This document shows positions 6,587 to 11,968 of a stretch of DNA of 11,968 bases, in pieces. Position 1 is the stretch's first letter. Every line of letters starts with the position of its first letter. The stretch lies in NCBI GenBank assembly GCA_934561485.1, contig CAKTGS010000060.1:1-11968 (forward strand), written 5' to 3'. Position numbers and translations under genes: made by a program. This DNA comes from an uncultured Faecalibacterium sp. GTDB taxonomy: Bacteria; Bacillota; Clostridia; Oscillospirales; Ruminococcaceae. A model generated the notes under the pieces. The model made no database searches. It worked only from the letters and a program-made list of their open reading frames with translations, and was not told the DNA's origin.

Positions 6587-9500
6587 ATGAAAAAGAAAAA
6601 TCCGCTCGGTCTGCGGGTGCTTTCCACGGCAGCCGTCATGTCCATCATCACATCCATTGCAGCACCGGCGTTTGCAGGTACCTATTACATGGACAACGGC
6701 AATGTGGATGTGGAAGTAAAAGAAAATGGTGATGTTTACGTCAACGGCCAGAAGGACGAGGACGGCGAAGTGACCATCAAAGGCGGTTCCGGCACCAATA
6801 CCTGGAGCAACAAGAGCAGCACGAACGCGGAGAAGCAAAAAGCCGAAGAGCCGCAGGAAGAACCTTCCATCGGTGAGAGCTACCCGGTAGAGGAAAAAAC
6901 GGAAGAGGAGCCTGCCGCCGAGGAGCCGGAAGCCGAACCCAAAGAGGAGACCGGGGAACAGCCCGAAGAACCGGAAAATCCTGCCGAGGACGAGCAGCCG
7001 GAGCCGGAAGCACCTGCCGCGGAAGAGAAAACTCCTGCGGAAGATGCCGCTGAACCGGAAGAGACCCCGGACGAGGACACCGAAGAGACGGACGACACCG
7101 AAGAAACTGAGGAAGAGGACACCGAGCCTGCCGCAGAGGAAGAGACTTCTGCCGAGGACGCAGAACAGTCCGAAGAAACTGCAGACAACGAAACTGCGCC
7201 CGCAGAGCAGGAAGCCGTCACCCTGGAAGCCGCCGGAGAAGGCACTGCAGTGCAGTCTGAGGATGAGACGCCTGCAGAAACGCCGAATACCATCAGCATC
7301 AAAAACGACTGGAAAACCAACCTGAAGATCATTCTGGATAATGTGCGCATCAAGGCCAGCGGCAGCAAGGCGGCCATGTCGGTGACCGGCAAAGAAAGCA
7401 CGACCGTTGAGCTGGATGGTGCCAATGTGCTGGACAGCTCCGGAACTTCCGGCCATGCCGGTCTGGAAAAAAGCGGCGCTGGAACCCTGACCATTACGGA
7501 TACGGATGGGACCACCGATAATGATGGCTCCCTGACCGCCACCGGCGGCAACGGCGGCGCAGGCATCGGCGGCAAGAGAAGTTCCAATGGTGAACGCATT
7601 ACCATTGAGGGAAATGCAAAGGTGACAGCTGTTGGCGGCGAGGACGCCGCAGGCATTGGCGGCGGCAGCGTAGGTGATGGCAGGGATATCACGATTCAGG
7701 GCAATGCAGATGTTAAGGCCGCTGCCCGAGGATACGGTGCAGGTATCGGCGGCGGCATAATGGACACAAGCGGCCATGGCGGCAATGCAGATAAAATTGT
7801 GATCCGGGGCAATGCAAAGGTCAATGCTTCTTCTGTCAATGGTGCAGGCATTGGCAGCGGCGGTGCTGCTTTTGGCGGCCAAGCCAATGCCACAGGTATT
7901 GTGATTCGGGACCACGCGGAGGTTACGGCGGAAGCAACAGGCTATGGTTCAGGTATCGGTGTTGGCGATAGCATCTATAATGCCAAAACAGATATTACGA
8001 TTGGCACAGAAGGCGCCACCAGTGCAGACGAGGATGTGCATGTGACGGCAAAGTCCAGGTACAACAGTGCCATTGGCGGCGGCACGGGCGGCGATACGGC
8101 AGATACTACGGTGACGATTCAGGGCAATGCTACCATTGAGGAAGCGAAGAGCCAGGCGGAGAGTTCCAGCAATGTTTTGGCAAAGGCAGCCATTGGTGGT
8201 ACGAGCGGAACCGTTAATGTTACGATCAGAGACAATGCAAAGATCAAAAAGGTGGATCATACCAACGAGCGTGGAAAAGCCTTTGAGATTGCCATCGGCG
8301 GCGGTAGCAAAACAACTAAAGTGATCGTCAACATTTTGGGACATGCGCATCTCGAAAGTGTTCTTGGCGATATTGAAGGCGGAAAAAATGCTATCATCAA
8401 TATCAAAGACCATGCAGCGATTGACAGCATCCGTGTGGACAGTGGATGGGCAATTGGCGGTTGGGTCGGAAGTGGCAACAGCTCTATTGTCAATATTGAC
8501 GGCGGCCCGGACGGAAATGTGCGAATCGGCGAAGTGGGCGGCATTTGTGGAAACAACAGTGGTATCAAAGGAACGAGTGTGAACATTGGCGACCATGTAA
8601 AGCTCTGGCTGAAGCAGGGAAATGGCACCAACAGCACCTATGTAGAAGTGGACCGTAAGGAAGTTGACGTTGGCAGCACCCAGAAGCCAGAAGCGGGCGG
8701 CTTGATCAATACCATTGGTAGTGACACAGAAATTTGGTATACGGATAAAGACGGCACGCTGGTGCAGATCGTGCACGGCGAAAACCTGTGCAAGACCGAA
8801 GGCAAGATTGAGCTGGACCGGGTGAACCCCACCTGTGAAGAGGACGGCTACGTTGAGTACAAGTGCGGCTATGAAGCGGCCAAGAGTGCAAGCACCCCCT
8901 GCTGTGACCGCACCTGGAAGGAAGTTTTGCCCGCCACCGGCCACAGTTGGAACGAAGGCGAAGTGACCACGGCCCCCACTTGCACCGAAGCAGGCGTAAA
9001 GACCTATACCTGCACCACCTGCAGCAAGACTAGGACCGAAACCATTCCCGCCACCGGCCACAACTGGGTGAAGGGTGAGCACCATGATGCCAACTGCATG
9101 AAGGGCGGCTACGATGACTACACCTGCAGTGGCTGCGGCGCAACTAAGGAAGAGCCGGACGGCACCACCCCCAACAATGACCACGACTACAGTGGTGAGG
9201 AGTGGGACGAGATCACCAATGCCACCTGCACAACGGATGGCAAAAAGGTGAAGCACTGTAAGCGCCCCGGAGCCGATGCAACCCACGATAAGACAGAGGT
9301 CATCAAGGCCACTGGCCACCAGCATGTGACCGAGGGCGTGGGCAAGAAAGACCCCACCTGCAAAGAGCCGGGCTATACCGGCGACACTGTGTGCGATGAC
9401 TGCCACGAAACCATCAAAAAGGGCGAGGTAATCCCTGCCACTGGCCATGAGAAAACCCACATCGAAGGCAAGAAGGAGCCGACCTGTGAGGAGCCGGGCT

Positions 9501-10042
9501 ACACTGGCGATAAAGTCTGCGACAAGTGCGGTGACATGGTGGAAAAGGGTGAAGTGATCCCCGCCAAGGGCCACACCCCCACTGTGGTTGGCAAGAAAGA
9601 CCCCACCGAGACTGAGCCGGGCTACACCGGCGACACCGTGTGCGCCGACTGCGGCAAGCTGCTGGAAAAGGGCGAGGTGATCCCCGCCACCGGCAAGAAG
9701 GATGACGAGAACGCCGAAGTCCTTGAGCTGCGCGTGGTGGTGCCCGGCAACACCCTGCGGGACCTGCTGTTTACCGTGCGTCAGGCAGGCACCGAGCGCA
9801 CCTACACCTGCAAAAAGGCCGATGCGACCCTGACCGGCACGCTGGAAACCCTGCAGTATCTGCAGGCCAACGGCACCGAGACCATTGTGTTTGTGACCAA
9901 TGGCCGCGTCAGCCGCTTTGCCGTGGCCGACCTGCTGGCCCTGTGCGATGAAGGCGATGTGTTCTACCTCTGCCATACCGCAGACGCCGAACCCACCCTG
10001 CTGATCATTGCCAACGACCACACCGAGCTGCTGAACAAGTAA
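6587..10042 (+). CDS. Secreted repeat protein: acidic linker, beta-helix-like repeats, Cys-rich TGH repeats
   Basis: A 1151-residue protein. Residues 1-30 are a signal peptide (KKK start, hydrophobic core, cleavage after AFA). Next come a small Gly/Asp-rich segment (31-79), a highly acidic Glu/Pro/Ala/Thr linker (about 80-233), a region resembling the Cthe_2159-type carbohydrate-binding/beta-helix fold with about nine GxGIGGG-like turns (236-730), seven repeats with PTC, CxxC and ATGH motifs (746-1036), and a C-terminal domain of about 107 residues that I do not recognise. There is no C-terminal LPxTG signal, membrane helix, SLH or LysM motif. ATG 6587 has AGGAGG 8 nt upstream; longer in-frame versions would start inside the riboswitch. 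The role is probably extracellular adhesion or matrix binding, fitting c-di-GMP control, but this is inference. Confidence 0.9.
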   Translation: MKKKNPLGLRVLSTAAVMSIITSIAAPAFAGTYYMDNGNVDVEVKENGDVYVNGQKDEDGEVTIKGGSGTNTWSNKSSTNAEKQKAEEPQEEPSIGESYPVEEKTEEEPAAEEPEAEPKEETGEQPEEPENPAEDEQPEPEAPAAEEKTPAEDAAEPEETPDEDTEETDDTEETEEEDTEPAAEEETSAEDAEQSEETADNETAPAEQEAVTLEAAGEGTAVQSEDETPAETPNTISIKNDWKTNLKIILDNVRIKASGSKAAMSVTGKESTTVELDGANVLDSSGTSGHAGLEKSGAGTLTITDTDGTTDNDGSLTATGGNGGAGIGGKRSSNGERITIEGNAKVTAVGGEDAAGIGGGSVGDGRDITIQGNADVKAAARGYGAGIGGGIMDTSGHGGNADKIVIRGNAKVNASSVNGAGIGSGGAAFGGQANATGIVIRDHAEVTAEATGYGSGIGVGDSIYNAKTDITIGTEGATSADEDVHVTAKSRYNSAIGGGTGGDTADTTVTIQGNATIEEAKSQAESSSNVLAKAAIGGTSGTVNVTIRDNAKIKKVDHTNERGKAFEIAIGGGSKTTKVIVNILGHAHLESVLGDIEGGKNAIINIKDHAAIDSIRVDSGWAIGGWVGSGNSSIVNIDGGPDGNVRIGEVGGICGNNSGIKGTSVNIGDHVKLWLKQGNGTNSTYVEVDRKEVDVGSTQKPEAGGLINTIGSDTEIWYTDKDGTLVQIVHGENLCKTEGKIELDRVNPTCEEDGYVEYKCGYEAAKSASTPCCDRTWKEVLPATGHSWNEGEVTTAPTCTEAGVKTYTCTTCSKTRTETIPATGHNWVKGEHHDANCMKGGYDDYTCSGCGATKEEPDGTTPNNDHDYSGEEWDEITNATCTTDGKKVKHCKRPGADATHDKTEVIKATGHQHVTEGVGKKDPTCKEPGYTGDTVCDDCHETIKKGEVIPATGHEKTHIEGKKEPTCEEPGYTGDKVCDKCGDMVEKGEVIPAKGHTPTVVGKKDPTETEPGYTGDTVCADCGKLLEKGEVIPATGKKDDENAEVLELRVVVPGNTLRDLLFTVRQAGTERTYTCKKADATLTGTLETLQYLQANGTETIVFVTNGRVSRFAVADLLALCDEGDVFYLCHTADAEPTLLIIANDHTELLNK
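7290..8580 (+). repeat. Beta-helix-like protein repeats (GxGIGGG turns)
   Basis: Each unit pairs a strand of the form TIxGNAxV with a turn of the form GAGIGGG. Turn motifs start near residues 326, 356, 386, 421, 456, 495, 535, 569 and 622, a spacing of 30-53 residues. The regular alternation suggests stacked coils of a right-handed beta-helix. The DNA here is visibly less GC-rich than its neighbours (two 60-base samples near 8221 and 8341 are 42-43% GC against 67% for a sample in pepP). Confidence 0.75.
8825..9693 (+). repeat. Seven tandem Cys-rich PTC-CxxC-ATGH protein repeats
   Basis: Seven units of about 40 residues carry a leading PTC or ATC, an aromatic stretch, a CxxC or related pair, then (I/L)PATGH. 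Units 5 to 7 are nearly identical in DNA: the word GAGCCGGGCTA recurs at about 9365, 9491 and 9614 (126 and 123 bp apart). In unit 7 the leading Cys is replaced by Glu (PTETEPG). The spacing of Cys and His pairs suggests metal- or disulfide-stabilised modules, of a kind common in surface proteins of gut Firmicutes. Confidence 0.85.
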
Positions 10043-10082
10043 CGGCAGCCCGACCAATCAAGCCATCTTCATACCCCAAAAA

Positions 10083-10129
10083 ACAGCCCCGCACCGAGCA
10101 AAACGCTCCCGTGCGGGGCTGTCTTTTTT
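10083..10129 (+). terminator. Intrinsic terminator of the secreted repeat-protein gene
   Basis: A 12-bp perfect stem (10083-10094 with 10111-10122) has an inner GAGC/GCTC pair and is followed by T6 (10124-10129). A run of A on the left side would also let it work in the other direction. Confidence 0.93.
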
Positions 10130-10130
10130 G

Positions 10131-10159
10131 TTGAATTATGCCAGAATTTGTGATATAGT
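10131..10159 (+). promoter_or_regulatory. Promoter of the 20-residue peptide gene
   Basis: A -35 TTGAAT (10131-10136) and -10 TATAGT (10154-10159) with a 17-bp spacer. It begins right after the preceding terminator, so the peptide gene is an independent unit. The start point would be near 10166, giving a leader of about 77 nt. Confidence 0.72.
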
Positions 10160-10166
10160 ATAAATG

Positions 10167-10182
10167 CCGCCAGAAATGGCGG
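10167..10182 (+). promoter_or_regulatory. 5'-terminal GAAA hairpin of the peptide mRNA
   Basis: CCGCCA, GAAA loop, TGGCGG: a 6-bp perfect stem placed at the predicted 5' end of the transcript. Stable 5' hairpins of this type lengthen mRNA life and are typical of type I toxin mRNAs. Confidence 0.55.
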
Positions 10183-10217
10183 GGAAAGTGCACTGCACAT
10201 ACGGCAGGCGGTTGGCC

Positions 10218-10239
10218 CTCACTTCCGAAAGGAGGTGAG
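10218..10239 (+). promoter_or_regulatory. Hairpin sequestering the Shine-Dalgarno of the peptide gene
   Basis: CTCACTTCC (10218-10226) pairs fully with GGAGGTGAG (10231-10239) through 9 bp (one G-U wobble) under a GAAA tetraloop. The buried strand is the Shine-Dalgarno itself, 3 nt before the ATG at 10243. A strong site hidden in a strong hairpin means translation would be kept low unless the RNA is opened or processed. Confidence 0.8.
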
Positions 10240-10242
10240 CGA

Positions 10243-10305
10243 ATGCCTATTACTTTAACATTCCATTTATTTGGACTGACGTTTACCATCCGGGTAAAAA
10301 AGTAA
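10243..10305 (+). CDS. 20-residue peptide, candidate type I toxin
   Basis: The peptide reads MPITLTFHLFGLTFTIRVKK. It is hydrophobic and ends in Arg-Val-Lys-Lys. Hydrophobic and polar residues alternate (ITLTFHL, FG, LTFTIRV), which fits two short amphipathic strands and a turn better than a plain membrane helix. I do not firmly recognise the family. That it is a real gene is supported by a consensus promoter, a perfect AGGAGGTGA site, a terminator directly after the stop, and a convergent antisense RNA. These are the parts of type I toxin-antitoxin loci such as txpA/RatA or the Fst/Hol-Tox group. Toxicity is inferred from arrangement only; a non-toxic small membrane-active or signalling peptide is possible. 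Confidence 0.72.
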   Translation: MPITLTFHLFGLTFTIRVKK

Positions 10306-10388
10306 AACCGCCACCGGCCAGGGTGACGGTTTTTGAAAGATAAGACCGAAATCTCAAAGGGCCACCGCTTGTCGCAGTGCCTTTTCTG
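10295..10388 (-). ncRNA. Convergent antisense RNA, candidate antitoxin
   Basis: A consensus minus-strand promoter starts a transcript near 10388 that meets a terminator over the 3' end of the peptide gene, giving an RNA of about 90 nt with no useful open frame. It has an internal imperfect hairpin (10360-10381) and a terminal hairpin (10306-10331) followed by TTTTACTTTTTT. It overlaps the peptide mRNA tail to tail by about 40 nt, including the last codons and the terminator. This is the geometry of RatA- and SR4-like antitoxins, which act by 3' duplex formation and RNase III cleavage. Size and ends are predicted. Confidence 0.65.
10306..10335. terminator. Shared bidirectional terminator of peptide mRNA and antisense RNA
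   Basis: A 10-bp stem (10306-10315 with 10322-10331) has a 6-nt loop. On the plus strand it contains one C-A mismatch and is followed by T5; on the minus strand the same position is a G-U wobble and a longer U-rich tail follows. Termination should therefore be tighter for the antisense RNA than for the peptide mRNA. Confidence 0.82.
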
Positions 10389-10393
10389 TTTGT

Positions 10394-10422
10394 AGTATAG
10401 TAAAATTTCGGCGGTTTGTCAA
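10394..10422 (-). promoter_or_regulatory. Promoter of the antisense RNA
   Basis: On the minus strand this is TTGACA (10417-10422), 17 bp, TATACT (10394-10399): a perfect -35, one change in the -10 and ideal spacing. It is the best sigma-A promoter in the window, stronger on paper than the opposing peptide promoter, as expected for an antitoxin RNA made in excess. Confidence 0.82.
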
Positions 10423-10449
10423 GGTGGGGCACCTGGGCAGGCCGCCTTT
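10409..10449 (+). terminator. Weak hairpin after the HAD gene, possible terminator
   Basis: GGCGG and CCGCC flank an inner AGGTG-GGG-CACCT hairpin and are followed on the plus strand by TTTATTTTT. It could stop plus-strand read-through from the peptide unit. On the minus strand the tail after the stem is GAAATTTT, a poor terminator for the HAD gene. It overlaps the antisense -35. Confidence 0.35.
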
Positions 10450-10457
10450 ATTTTTGC

Positions 10458-11108
10458 TTACACTTTTTCCCAGTTCAGGGCGGTCCAGTCCGGCAGGAAC
10501 TGGCTGCACACCTGCTGCATTTCGGCGGCATCGGCGGCGCTGGCGGCGTCCTGCACGCCCAGCACCGTGAACCCGGCATTGTGGGCCGTGCGGGCGGCGT
10601 AAATGGCGTCCTCGCACACGGCGCACCGGGCCGGGTCGGCCCCGCCCAGGCGGTGCAGGCACTCAAAAAACACCTCCGGGCGGCTCTTGTGCAGGGCACC
10701 CTGCGCCTCCACGATAAAGGCAAAATAGTCCGCAATGCCCAGCCGGGTCAGCACGGTGCGGCACTGCTCGGCCCAGGTGTTGGAGCAGATGCACATGCGC
10801 ACACCCTCAGCCTGCAGCCGCGCCAGCAGGGGGCGCACGCCGGGTTTCAGCTCCACCGTTTCGTACAGCTGGGCGATCACGCTGCGCATCTCGGCGTAGT
10901 ATTCGGCCGCGGTCAGGGGCAGGCGGTAGGTCCGGATCAGGTAAGCGGCCCCCTCGTCCATGTCCATGGACAAAATGGCCTCCCGCAGGCCGGGCTGGGG
11001 GGTGCAGCCGTGGCGGCGCAGCAGCGCCAGCGGGGCATCCTCCCACACCACCTTCATGCTGTCGGTCAGGGTGCCGTCCATATCAAAGATCCATTGCTTG
11101 CAGTGCAT
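10458..11108 (-). CDS. HAD-superfamily hydrolase, subfamily IA (phosphatase or phosphoglucomutase-like)
   Basis: A 216-residue cytoplasmic enzyme with all four HAD motifs. Motif I is FDMDGTLTDS (nucleophile Asp9, general acid Asp11). A helical cap spans about 15-85. Motif II is CICSNT (Ser109), motif III is HKSRPEVF (Lys141), and motif IV is CEDA (Glu166, Asp167). This is the layout of phosphoglycolate phosphatase and beta-phosphoglucomutase relatives; the substrate, probably a small phosphate ester, cannot be assigned. ATG 11108 has AGGAGG about 7 nt upstream and puts motif I at the usual place, so longer versions starting near 11309 are rejected. It diverges from the patatin gene and reads towards the antisense RNA promoter without a clear terminator. 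Confidence 0.93.
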   Translation of the reverse strand: MHCKQWIFDMDGTLTDSMKVVWEDAPLALLRRHGCTPQPGLREAILSMDMDEGAAYLIRTYRLPLTAAEYYAEMRSVIAQLYETVELKPGVRPLLARLQAEGVRMCICSNTWAEQCRTVLTRLGIADYFAFIVEAQGALHKSRPEVFFECLHRLGGADPARCAVCEDAIYAARTAHNAGFTVLGVQDAASAADAAEMQQVCSQFLPDWTALNWEKV

Positions 11109-11136
11109 GACAGAGCCTCCTTTTTTGTTCCTGCAC

Positions 11137-11145
11137 AGTATACCA
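11137..11145 (-). promoter_or_regulatory. Extended -10 promoter of the HAD gene
   Basis: TGG-TATACT on the minus strand, about 28 nt upstream of the start codon. There is no good -35; the TG extension would compensate. Confidence 0.5.
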
Positions 11146-11208
11146 TGAATCTTTGCTGTAAGAAAGCCGCCGGGACACAAAAAACGGGAAGAATTTTGCT
11201 GTAAAATA

Positions 11209-11217
11209 TGGTATAAT
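11209..11217 (+). promoter_or_regulatory. Extended -10 promoter of the patatin-like gene
   Basis: TGG-TATAAT with a perfect hexamer and no matching -35. It is the mirror counterpart of the HAD extended -10, and two direct copies of TTTGCTGTAA (11152-11161 and 11195-11204, 43 bp apart) lie between them. Confidence 0.55.
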
Positions 11218-11254
11218 CCAGACAAACAACACCGAGAACAAGGGGGCGCAGGCA

Positions 11255-11968
11255 ATGGAGCAAAAAAAGATGCCGCAAAAGGCATTGGTTCTGGCCGGGG
11301 GCGGCGCACGCGGCAGCTATCAGGTGGGCGTGTGGAAGGCCCTGATGGAGCTGGACTGGCACCCGCAGATCATCACCGGCACCAGCGTGGGCAGCCTGAA
11401 CGGGGCCATGTTCGCGCTGGACCTGTACGAGACGGCCCGGGATATGTGGCTGACCATCCGCAGCAAGGACGTGATGGAACTGCCCGAAGAAAACGCCGAC
11501 CTTTCGGCCCTGCACAGCTTTCTGCGCAGTGTGGTGAAGGCCGGCGGCATGGACGTGTCCCCGCTGGAGGACATTGTGGACCGGGTGCTGGACGAAGAAG
11601 CCCTGCGCCGCGCGGACATCCGGTTTGGGCTGGTCACGGTAGAGAGCCGGGGCCTGAAGCCCCGGGAGCTGACGCTGGACGAGATCCCGGCCGGAAAAGT
11701 AAAGGACTACCTCATGGCCTCGGCGGCCTGCTTCCCTGCCCTGCGGGCGCGGGAAATTGACGGGGTAAAGTTTCTGGACGGCGGCTACAGCGACAACATG
11801 CCCACCGGCCTTGCCAAAAAGATGGGCGCGGAAGAGCTGGTGTGCGTGGACCTGGAAGGCGTGGGCATCACCCGCCCCAACCTGACCGGCCTGCCCACCA
11901 CCATGGTGCGCAGCTACTGGGAGCTGGGCGACATCCTGCACTTTGACCCGGACACCGCCCGCCGCAAC
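11255..11968 (+). CDS. Patatin-like phospholipase, 5' part only
   Basis: The first 238 codons are visible and the frame is open to the window end. The Ser-Asp dyad fold is clear: an oxyanion loop GGGARG (residues 15-20), nucleophile elbow GTSVG (Ser44 in G42-T-S-V-G46) and the DGG motif with catalytic Asp175 (FLDGGYSDNMP). Family members hydrolyse acyl ester bonds of phospholipids or other lipids; this one resembles the RssA/YlbK-type bacterial patatins. There is no signal peptide, so it probably acts in the cytoplasm or on the inner membrane face. ATG 11255 has an AGGGGG site about 9 nt upstream. The natural substrate is unknown. Confidence 0.93.
   Translation, partial: MEQKKMPQKALVLAGGGARGSYQVGVWKALMELDWHPQIITGTSVGSLNGAMFALDLYETARDMWLTIRSKDVMELPEENADLSALHSFLRSVVKAGGMDVSPLEDIVDRVLDEEALRRADIRFGLVTVESRGLKPRELTLDEIPAGKVKDYLMASAACFPALRAREIDGVKFLDGGYSDNMPTGLAKKMGAEELVCVDLEGVGITRPNLTGLPTTMVRSYWELGDILHFDPDTARRN

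Noticed and set aside
5441..7915. An 824-codon minus-strand open frame opposite the LytTR gene and the surface gene
   Set aside because: A low-complexity shadow of GC-rich coding DNA: Cys/Phe/Leu/Gly-rich text with no domain. It runs across the riboswitch and terminator region on the wrong strand.
8926..8940. LPATG as a sortase anchoring motif
   Set aside because: It lies in mid-protein as part of the repeated (L/I)PATGH element, with no following membrane helix or basic tail.
7560..9700. CRISPR or other DNA-level tandem array
   Set aside because: All regular repeats in this stretch are protein-level repeats in one reading frame, with diverged codons and no spacer structure.
7949..10057. 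A 702-codon minus-strand open frame opposite the repeat protein
   Set aside because: It mirrors the repeats of the plus-strand gene, has no ribosome binding site and starts inside the trailing region of the real gene.

Overview
The window is high-GC bacterial chromosome with strong Shine-Dalgarno sequences, Gram-positive style promoters and compact intrinsic terminators. Gene content (YtrA-type GntR regulator with a DUF5808-type membrane protein, LytTR regulator, COG0523 GTPase, surface protein with CxxC/TGH repeats) suggests a strictly anaerobic gut Firmicute of the Oscillospiraceae/Ruminococcaceae, Faecalibacterium- or Subdoligranulum-like. That placement rests on style and gene content, not on a marker gene.

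Layout. 1-422 (-): 5' part of a CobW/COG0523 metal-chaperone GTPase. 572-2314 (-): two-gene operon, GntR regulator then an eight-helix membrane protein. 2477-4276 (+): long-form Xaa-Pro aminopeptidase, divergent from the GntR operon and ending at a bidirectional terminator shared with the convergent family-2 glycosyltransferase (4358-5404, -). 5504-6229 (+): orphan LytTR regulator with a degenerate receiver domain. 6310-10129 (+): a secreted 1151-residue repeat protein with an elaborate control region. 10131-10422: a small locus encoding a 20-residue peptide and a convergent antisense RNA. 10458-11108 (-): HAD phosphatase-like hydrolase. 11255-11968 (+): 5' part of a patatin-like phospholipase, divergent from the HAD gene.

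Two regions stand out. First, the secreted-protein gene appears to carry stacked regulation: a promoter whose 17-bp spacer contains a run of ten G (a possible slipped-strand switch), a class I (GEMM) cyclic-dinucleotide riboswitch, an intrinsic terminator, and a G6/C6 hairpin touching the ribosome binding site. The protein has a signal peptide, an acidic linker, a beta-helix-like repeat region, seven Cys-rich repeats and an unrecognised C-terminal domain, with no sortase, SLH or LysM anchor that I can see. Second, 10131-10422 looks like a complete type I toxin-antitoxin module: consensus promoters on both strands, a GAAA-capped hairpin burying the Shine-Dalgarno of the peptide, and an antisense RNA of about 90 nt that overlaps the end of the peptide gene and shares its terminator. 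Toxicity and antisense action are inferred.

The remaining genes are ordinary housekeeping or regulatory genes, all apparently intact except the two cut by the window edges.
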